Of a DNA stretch of 13,418 bases, positions 1 through 4,611 are shown piece after piece. The first letter of the stretch is position 1. Each line of letters begins with the position of its first letter. Position numbers and translations under genes: made by a program. The notes under the pieces are model-generated. The model worked only from the letters and a program-made list of their open reading frames with translations. It ran no database searches and was not told where the DNA came from. This DNA is from Alcanivorax sp. (GTDB lineage Bacteria > Pseudomonadota > Gammaproteobacteria > Pseudomonadales > Alcanivoracaceae), in assembly GCA_007135015.1 (NCBI GenBank), contig SLJS01000124.1, forward strand, positions 1 to 13,418, given 5' to 3'.

Positions 1-70
1 AGCGCTGCTTGCAGCGCGAAAGCCCCGGATTGCGGCATGGTGCCGGATTCTTCGCGCTGCAAGCAGCGCT
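1..70. repeat. REPIN-like element: two inverted GTAG-type REP palindromes
   Basis: Bases 1-20 and 51-70 are perfect 20-bp inverted copies separated by 30 bp. Each arm is itself a small hairpin, with GCGCTGC and GCAGCGC around a 2-base loop (2-17 and 54-69). Read on the minus strand, the right copy begins TTGTAGGAGCGC, which is the GTAG tag followed by a palindrome that typifies REP sequences mobilised by RAYT transposases. The outer GTAG of the left copy would fall just outside the window. A T-run at about 80-86 follows, so the element could also fold as an RNA hairpin. It sits 3' of yqeY, a usual intergenic position for REPs. The REPIN assignment rests on structure; copy number elsewhere in the genome cannot be seen. 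Confidence 0.75.
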
Positions 71-165
71 CCTACAACTTTTTTTGACACCTTCGCGAGG
101 GGGGGTGGGGTGCGGCGAAGCCGCGCAGGACCGACCGCCGACAACCGGCCGCCGGGCACTGAATT

Positions 166-615
166 TCAGCCGGTGAGGCGTTCCTTGACGCGTGCGCTGA
201 CGGCGCCCATGTCCGCGCGGCCCTGTGCTTTCGGCTTGAGGATGCCCATCACCTTGCCCATGTCCTGCATGGACGCGGCTCCGGTTTCGGAGATCGCCTC
301 GTCGATCAGGGTGTCGATCTCGGCGTCGCTGAGGGGCTGGGGGAGAAACTCCCGCAGGAGGGCGATCTCGGCTTCTTCCTGGTCGGCCAGGTCGTCGCGA
401 CCGGCATCGCGGTACTGCTTGAGCGAGTCCTGGCGCTGCTTGACCAGCTTGTCGAGGATAGCCAGCACGTCGTTGTCACCGAGTTCCCGGCGCTCGTCGA
501 TTTCCACCTGCTTGAGCGCGGACGAAACCATGCGAAGTACCCCGAGACGTTTCTGGTCCCGGGCCCGCATGGCGTCCTTGATGGCGTTGTTGATGCGTTC
601 CCGGAGCTCGCTCAT
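166..615 (-). CDS. yqeY: YqeY / GatB-Yqey domain protein
   Basis: This 149-residue protein matches the full-length YqeY family: an N-terminal helical part opening MSELRERINNAIKDAMRARD, a central helix rich in K, Q and R, and a C-terminal part with LREFLPQPLSD and GKVMGILKPKAQGRADM. The C-terminal helices resemble the tail domain of the GatB subunit of tRNA-dependent amidotransferase. The cellular role is not firmly established; a link to tRNA or translation is inferred from the GatB likeness. It starts 17 bases after the rpsU stop on the same strand, so the two are probably co-transcribed. No strong Shine-Dalgarno sequence precedes the ATG, which may point to translational coupling. The order rpsU-yqeY, normally followed by dnaG, is common in Gammaproteobacteria. 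Confidence 0.93.
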   Translation of the reverse strand: MSELRERINNAIKDAMRARDQKRLGVLRMVSSALKQVEIDERRELGDNDVLAILDKLVKQRQDSLKQYRDAGRDDLADQEEAEIALLREFLPQPLSDAEIDTLIDEAISETGAASMQDMGKVMGILKPKAQGRADMGAVSARVKERLTG

Positions 616-632
616 GGGAATTCGCCGGCTCG

Positions 633-848
633 TCAGTACATGCGTTTGCGATGAAGCTGCTCGCGCTGGAGCTTCTTCATGTGGCGCTTGACCGCGGCGG
701 CGCGCTTGCGCTTGCGCTCCTGGGTGGGCTTCTCGTAGTACTCGCGACGACGCACTTCCGAGAGGACGCCCGCCTTTTCGCAGGAACGCTTGAAGCGGCG
801 CAGGGCCACGTCAAAGGGCTCGCCTTCCTTTACCTTGACCTGAGGCAT
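633..848 (-). CDS. rpsU: 30S ribosomal protein S21
   Basis: This 71-residue, very basic protein has the complete S21 sequence, from MPQVKVKEGEPFDVALRRFK to the Arg/Lys-rich C-terminus ending HRKRMY. That is the standard length of gammaproteobacterial S21. It is a small-subunit ribosomal protein near the anti-Shine-Dalgarno region of 16S rRNA and helps translation initiation. The open frame continues far upstream, antisense to tsaD, but the real start is the ATG whose complement lies at 846-848. It is preceded by an AAGGTGAG ribosome binding site and gives the exact family length. It leads an operon with yqeY, and its promoter faces tsaD. Confidence 0.97.
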   Translation of the reverse strand: MPQVKVKEGEPFDVALRRFKRSCEKAGVLSEVRRREYYEKPTQERKRKRAAAVKRHMKKLQREQLHRKRMY

Positions 849-908
849 GCAGTTCTCACCTTCCAGTATCGATGATCGGTTGCTCCGTTCCCGGCGGGTG
901 CGCCAGGG

Positions 909-958
909 CTCCCCGCTGCGGGGAGGCGGCATTCTACCGGAGCCGAGCGGGAAAGCAA
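909..958 (-). promoter_or_regulatory. rpsU promoter and leader hairpin
   Basis: Reading the minus strand, a near-consensus -10 TAGAAT lies at 931-936, with a weak -35 TTGCTT at 953-958 and a 16-base spacer. Just downstream, CTCCCCG and CGGGGAG (909-915 and 919-925) form a perfect 7-bp stem with a 3-base loop. This would sit at or next to the 5' end of the rpsU transcript, whose leader is about 75 bases. The -10 match is good and the -35 is poor. The regulatory role of the hairpin is unknown. Confidence 0.5.
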
Positions 959-994
959 AGCCGCTGATGGGCGCTAACCGCCCGCTCCGGGGGC

Positions 995-1003
995 TGGTAT
1001 GAT
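995..1003 (+). promoter_or_regulatory. tsaD extended -10 promoter
   Basis: TGG followed by TATGAT forms an extended -10 (TGn plus a 5-of-6 hexamer) 31 bases before the tsaD ATG. No good -35 is visible at the expected distance, which is acceptable for extended -10 promoters. It is divergent from the rpsU promoter, about 60 bp away. Confidence 0.5.
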
Positions 1004-1034
1004 GCCGCCCGGGAACTGAGACAGTGAATGCTCC

Positions 1035-2096
1035 ATGCGTGTTCTGGGTATCGAAACCAGTTGTGACGAAACCGGCGTGGCGGTCTACGACAGCCGCGAC
1101 GGCCTGCTGGCGGAGGCGCTCTACAGCCAGGTGGCCCTGCACGAAAAGTGGGGCGGCGTGGTGCCGGAGCTGGCCAGTCGTGACCATGTGCAGCGGCTGC
1201 TTCCGCTGGTGGATCAGGTACTTGCCGAGGCGCGTACCGCCCCGGAGCAGCTTGACGGCGTGGCCTACACCGCCGGTCCCGGCCTGGCCGGAGCGCTGCT
1301 GGTGGGGGCCTGCACCGCCCGGTCGCTGGCGTTCGGCTGGGGCATTCCGGCATTGCCCGTGCACCATATGGAAGGTCACCTGCTGGCGCCGCTGCTGGAG
1401 GAGGACCCGCCGGCGTTTCCCTTCGTGGCCCTGCTGGTCAGCGGCGGCCATACCCTGCTGCTGGAGGCACGGGGGGTGGGCGACTATGTGCCGCTGGGCG
1501 AGTCCGTGGACGACGCCGCCGGCGAGGCCTTCGACAAGGCCGCCAAGATGCTGGGGCTGGGTTACCCGGGGGGGCCGCGGATCGCCGCGCTCGCCGAAAG
1601 GGGCGACCCGGGGCGTTTTCGCTTCCCCCGGCCCATGACCGACCGGCCCGGGCTGGACTTCAGCTTCTCCGGGCTCAAGACCTATTGCCTCAACACCATT
1701 GCCGACTGCGGCGGCCGTGAGGCACTGAGCGAACAGGACAGCGCCGATATTGCCCGTGCCTTCGAAGAAGCCGTGGCCGACACCCTGATGATCAAGTGCC
1801 GCCGGGCCATGGAGCAGACCGGCCTCGAGACCCTGGTGATTGCTGGCGGAGTGAGCGCAAACAAACGCCTGAGAGCGCGTCTGGACCAGAAGCTTTCCTC
1901 CGGCGGTATCCGCGTCTGTTACCCGCGCCTGGACCTGTGCACCGACAACGGCGCCATGATCGCCTTCGCCGGGGGGCTGCGCCTGGCCGCCGGCGAGCGG
2001 CCCGACGATCTCGCCATCCACGTCCGCGCCCGCTGGCCCCTGGCCGAACTCAACCCGGTAGCGACGGATCGCCCGGACGAAAACCGGGGAGCGTAG
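1035..2096 (+). CDS. tsaD: tRNA N6-adenosine threonylcarbamoyltransferase TsaD
   Basis: This 353-residue protein of the Kae1/TsaD (formerly Gcp/YgjD) family transfers the threonylcarbamoyl group from threonylcarbamoyl-AMP to A37 of ANN-decoding tRNAs. In bacteria it works with TsaB and TsaE, and TsaC supplies the intermediate. The ASKHA-fold signatures are all present: MRVLGIETSCDETGVAVYD at the N-terminus, the metal-binding HMEGH at 111-115, SGGHT at 136-140, GGVSAN at 271-276 and CTDNGAMIA at 302-310 with metal ligand D303. The protein is slightly longer than E. coli TsaD (337), the extra being a C-terminal tail. The ATG gives the canonical N-terminus, although its ribosome binding site is weak. 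The gene is divergent from rpsU, the usual gammaproteobacterial arrangement. Confidence 0.97.
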   Translation: MRVLGIETSCDETGVAVYDSRDGLLAEALYSQVALHEKWGGVVPELASRDHVQRLLPLVDQVLAEARTAPEQLDGVAYTAGPGLAGALLVGACTARSLAFGWGIPALPVHHMEGHLLAPLLEEDPPAFPFVALLVSGGHTLLLEARGVGDYVPLGESVDDAAGEAFDKAAKMLGLGYPGGPRIAALAERGDPGRFRFPRPMTDRPGLDFSFSGLKTYCLNTIADCGGREALSEQDSADIARAFEEAVADTLMIKCRRAMEQTGLETLVIAGGVSANKRLRARLDQKLSSGGIRVCYPRLDLCTDNGAMIAFAGGLRLAAGERPDDLAIHVRARWPLAELNPVATDRPDENRGA

Positions 2097-2100
2097 TGGG

Positions 2101-2448
2101 TGGCCCTTCGGGCCAGGGTGGCGAGCTACGGGCTACGAGCTGCAAGAGACGAGTAAGTGAAGGGGTGCGCTGAAGGGCTCCGGATTGCGGTCATTGGCCC
2201 TGTATCCAGGCGGTGGCTTCAGGATGGTCCCTTTGAACTTTATGGAGTGACCGTTCCAGTTTGTCGGCCCAGCCTTTTCCCTGCTGTACAAGTGCTTCCC
2301 GAGCTTGCGGGAGACCGTCCGGCGCTTCTTCCTTCAGCACTTCGAGTAGTTGTGCGGCCTGGGTCCGGTCCTTCGGCCGCTCTGGTTGCATCCACAGGGG
2401 GCAATTGTGACAGGCCCAATCCGTTATCCTACGTGGCCCGAAGGGCCA
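2101..2448. repeat. Inverted 15-bp hairpin pair flanking the 66-residue ORF
   Basis: TGGCCCTTCGGGCCA (2101-2115, five bases after the tsaD stop) recurs in exact reverse complement at 2434-2448. Each copy is a 6-bp stem with a 3-base loop. The first could contribute to tsaD termination but has no T-run. Next to it, bases 2122-2142 contain a short degenerate repeat of the type GAGCTACGGGCTACGAGC. Because the motif is a simple hairpin, the pairing of the two copies may be chance. Confidence 0.4.
2191..2391 (-). CDS. Hypothetical 66-residue helical protein or gene remnant
   Basis: I do not recognise this product. The frame reads MQPERPKDRTQAAQLLEVLK, then a charged, probably helical stretch with WADKLERSLHKVQRDHPEA, and ends at TGA. 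The residue content looks protein-like: many charged residues, amphipathic spacing and no long Pro/Arg runs. Its third codon positions are less GC-rich than in neighbouring genes. No good ribosome binding site precedes the ATG. The frame stays open upstream (to 2538), but there it crosses the GACAGGCA repeats and no longer looks coding. It could be a small orphan gene or the 3' remnant of a longer gene broken by the repeats. Confidence 0.35.
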   Translation of the reverse strand: MQPERPKDRTQAAQLLEVLKEEAPDGLPQAREALVQQGKGWADKLERSLHKVQRDHPEATAWIQGQ

Positions 2449-2540
2449 GCCCGCATGAATGGTGACAGGCACAATCCTTTGTCCTGAAATGAATGGAGAC
2501 AGGCACAGTCCGTTGCCCTGATTCGTGCCTGTCTCCATTC
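2407..2540. repeat. GACAGGCA repeat cluster with a perfect 16-bp hairpin
   Basis: Three direct copies of a roughly 25-30 bp unit start at about 2407, 2461 and 2493. They share the core GTGACAGGC or GAGACAGGC and then a CAATCC- or CAGTCC-like tract ending in CCT. A fourth, inverted copy at 2525-2540 (GTGCCTGTCTCCATTC) is the exact reverse complement of 2491-2506, giving a 16-bp stem with an 18-base loop. The same core recurs near the transposase at the right end of the window. Bases 2097-2560 hold no confident gene; this cluster is the main structure there. Confidence 0.7.
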
Positions 2541-2560
2541 GGGGGGTACCGAAAGGTGGT

Positions 2561-3244
2561 TTACTCTCCCCAGACGGACTCCGGGGGTCTGGGAGGCGGG
2601 CCGGTCACGCCCGGGCGGGGGCGGATGCGGGTGGCGAGCAGGTCGCACCAGAGATCCAGGTGCTGCTCGAGCATGCGTTCGTCGCGGACAAGGTGGCGGT
2701 CGAGGACCATGCTGCGCAGCAGCCACTGCGAGAGCACGACCAGCGGGACGGGGTCGGCGCTCTCGTCCAGGGGTTCGAAGTAGTGTTCCGCGGCCCCGCG
2801 GATCAGCTCGTAGCCGGACGTCCAGAGGCGCTCCATGATCACCGCGAGTTCCTCGTCATGGCGGCTGGCCAGCAGAAGCTCCAGCAGCATGGCGTGCTCC
2901 CGGGCGCAGAACACGGTCCGCCAGCTGCTGAACACCATGGTGCGCAGGCGGTCGTCGGAGTCCGCCAGATTCACGAAGGCCTCGCCCAGCTGGATATAGA
3001 CCCGGCGCACCAGGTGCCGTGCCGCCGCCTCAATCAGCGCCGCCTTGGAGGGGAAGTGGTGCACATGGGCGCCCCGCGAGACCCGGGCGCGCGCGACAAT
3101 GCGGCTGATGGTGGTGCCGGCATAGCCCTCGGTCTCCAGGCAGCTCAGGGTGGCGTCGATCAGGCGCCGCCGCATGGCCCTGCTGCGGTCTTCCTGCCGT
3201 CGCCGCGCCGGGGACTGCTTGCCGGTTACACCCGGGTCCGCCAT
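2561..3244 (-). CDS. TetR/AcrR-family transcriptional regulator
   Basis: This 227-residue protein has a TetR N-terminal DNA-binding domain at roughly residues 25-80: a helix with RRRLIDATLSCLETEGYAG, then the helix-turn-helix TTISRIVARARVSRGAHVHHF at about 44-64, and SKAALIEAAARHL. The C-terminal two-thirds is a variable helical ligand domain whose ligand cannot be read from sequence. The start is supported by an AGGAG ribosome binding site upstream of the ATG. The gene is divergent from the acyl-CoA dehydrogenase, and a palindromic sequence lies in the 140-base gap. Known family behaviour suggests a repressor of itself and the beta-oxidation operon, released by an acyl-CoA or related ligand; that is inference. 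A Pro-rich tail ends the protein. Confidence 0.9.
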   Translation of the reverse strand: MADPGVTGKQSPARRRQEDRSRAMRRRLIDATLSCLETEGYAGTTISRIVARARVSRGAHVHHFPSKAALIEAAARHLVRRVYIQLGEAFVNLADSDDRLRTMVFSSWRTVFCAREHAMLLELLLASRHDEELAVIMERLWTSGYELIRGAAEHYFEPLDESADPVPLVVLSQWLLRSMVLDRHLVRDERMLEQHLDLWCDLLATRIRPRPGVTGPPPRPPESVWGE

Positions 3245-3318
3245 GTCTTCTCCTGTTGCCCGTTAACGAGGAAAGCCGTCCTGTCCGACCGGGACAATAC
3301 GGCCCGGGCCGGCACAAA

Positions 3319-3347
3319 ACAAGTTGTACGTACGTATTGTAACTTGT
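3319..3347. promoter_or_regulatory. Candidate TetR operator in the divergent promoter region
   Basis: The 29-bp stretch has perfect 7-bp inverted ends, ACAAGTT (3319-3325) and AACTTGT (3341-3347). Inside it is the 10-bp palindrome TACGTACGTA (3327-3336), slightly off-centre. Nested palindromes of this size are typical of TetR-family operators. It lies 37 bases before the acyl-CoA dehydrogenase start and 74 bases before the regulator start, so bound protein could block both. A GGAGAG ribosome binding site follows at about 3371. No convincing -35/-10 pair was found; TAGAGT at 3347-3352 is a weak -10 candidate. Confidence 0.6.
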
Positions 3348-3384
3348 AGAGTCGGGCGATTGCGATAACCGGAGAGATCCACCC

Positions 3385-4560
3385 ATGAGTGACCTGCAGA
3401 TCCCGAAGCCCGTGGCCCCCATGGTCCCGCGCACCCTGTTCAACGAAGACCATGAAGCCTTCCGCGCCACCGTGCGGCGGTTCTTCGAGACCGAGATCGG
3501 CCCCTACCACAAGAAGTGGGAGACCCAGCAGCATCTCGATCGCGAGCTCTGGAACAAGGCCGGCGAGCTGGGCATGCTGTGCCCCACCATGCCCGAGGAA
3601 TATGGCGGTTCCGGCGTGGACCGTCTCTACAGCATGATCATGATGGAAGAGCAGGCTCGGGTGGGCGATTCCGCCAGTGGCTTCTCCCTGCACTCGGATA
3701 TCGTCGCCAACTACATCCTCAACTTCGGCACCGAGGAGCAGAAGCAGAAATGGCTGCCGAAGATGGCTACCGGTGAAGTCGTAGGCGCCATTGCCATGAC
3801 CGAGCCGGGCACCGGCTCAGACCTGCAGAGCATCAAGACCACCGCGAAACCGGACGGTGACGACTATGTGCTCAACGGCTCCAAGATCTTCATCACCAAC
3901 GGTTACCTCTGCGACATGGTGGTTGTGGTGGTGAAGACCGGCGACGGGGAGAAGGGCTCCGAGAACGTCTCGCTGCTGATCGTGGAAGCGGACCGCGAGG
4001 GCTTTACCAAGGGCAAGCCCCTGGAAAAGGTGGGCATGAAGGGCCAGGACACCTGCGAGCTGTTCTTCAACGACGTGCGGGTGCCGAAGGACAACCTGCT
4101 CGGCCAGGAAGGCATGGGTTTCATCATGCTGATGAAGGAGCTCGCCTGGGAGCGCATGATGATCGCCATTATCTGTGCAGCCGGTGCCGAGTTTGCTCTG
4201 GCCACCACCGTGGAATACGTCAAGGAACGCAAGGCCTTCGGCAAGCCGATCATGGCCTTCCAGAACACGCGCTTCAAGCTGGCCGAATTGCGCTCGCAGG
4301 TGCAGATCGCCCGTGTCTATGTGGATCGCTGCATGGAGCTGGTGCTGGAAAACAAGCTCGGGCCCGAGGCGGCCTGCGCGGCGAAGTACTGGGTCTCGGA
4401 CCTGATCAGCGAAGTGGTGGACGAATGCGTGCAACTGCACGGTGGTTACGGCTACATGATGGAGTATCCCATCGCCCGGGCCTACATTGATACGCGGGCC
4501 AACCGTATCTACGGCGGAACCAACGAGATCATGAAAGAGCTGATCTCGCGCAGCATCTGA
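3385..4560 (+). CDS. Acyl-CoA dehydrogenase, long-chain (ACADL) type
   Basis: This 391-residue FAD flavoenzyme catalyses alpha,beta-dehydrogenation of acyl-CoA, the first step of beta-oxidation, and should pass electrons to ETF. Visible landmarks are the N-terminal helical domain (about 20-130), the signature AMTEPGTGSD at 137-146, and the C-terminal helical domain with KAFGKPIMAFQ (283-293) and QLHGGYGYMMEYPIA (350-364). The site of the usual catalytic Glu (YEGT in MCAD) reads IYGGTNEIM, with Gly377 instead. A Glu in LAWER (E256) occupies the position that serves as base in long-chain and isovaleryl-CoA dehydrogenases. The ending GGTNEIMKELI closely resembles mammalian LCAD, so a long or branched substrate is likely. 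A GGAGAG ribosome binding site precedes the ATG. It is the first gene of the operon. Confidence 0.93.
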   Translation: MSDLQIPKPVAPMVPRTLFNEDHEAFRATVRRFFETEIGPYHKKWETQQHLDRELWNKAGELGMLCPTMPEEYGGSGVDRLYSMIMMEEQARVGDSASGFSLHSDIVANYILNFGTEEQKQKWLPKMATGEVVGAIAMTEPGTGSDLQSIKTTAKPDGDDYVLNGSKIFITNGYLCDMVVVVVKTGDGEKGSENVSLLIVEADREGFTKGKPLEKVGMKGQDTCELFFNDVRVPKDNLLGQEGMGFIMLMKELAWERMMIAIICAAGAEFALATTVEYVKERKAFGKPIMAFQNTRFKLAELRSQVQIARVYVDRCMELVLENKLGPEAACAAKYWVSDLISEVVDECVQLHGGYGYMMEYPIARAYIDTRANRIYGGTNEIMKELISRSI

Positions 4561-4568
4561 TGAAACAC

Positions 4569-4594
4569 AGACGGCCCTTCGGGGCCGTCTTTGC
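4569..4594 (+). terminator. GC-rich hairpin between ACAD and MFE genes
   Basis: AGACGGCCC (4569-4577) and GGGCCGTCT (4582-4590) form a perfect 9-bp stem closed by a TTCG tetraloop, followed by TTG. It starts nine bases after the ACAD stop. The U-tract is short, so this may be a leaky terminator or an mRNA-stabilising 3' hairpin rather than a full stop. The next gene begins only 18 bases past the tail, with its ribosome binding site in between. Confidence 0.6.
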
Positions 4595-4611
4595 ATAAGG
4601 GAGCATGGATC

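Noticed and set aside
1..90. REP hairpin plus T-run as a terminator for a gene on the left
   Set aside because: The known genes here run on the minus strand, where the run is A-rich and lies before the hairpin; the structure is better explained as a REPIN.
849..2021. N-terminal extension of the rpsU frame to a 462-residue protein
   Set aside because: The extra part is antisense to tsaD. S21 has a conserved 71-residue length, and the internal ATG has a ribosome binding site and promoter.
2407..2540. Possible CRISPR array
   Set aside because: The repeats are few, imperfect, irregularly spaced (55 and 34 bases) and one is inverted; there is no cas gene in the window.
2525..3349. 274-residue plus-strand frame opposite the TetR gene
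   Set aside because: It is a shadow of the regulator; it runs through the GACAGGCA hairpin and the operator region and shows no family motif.
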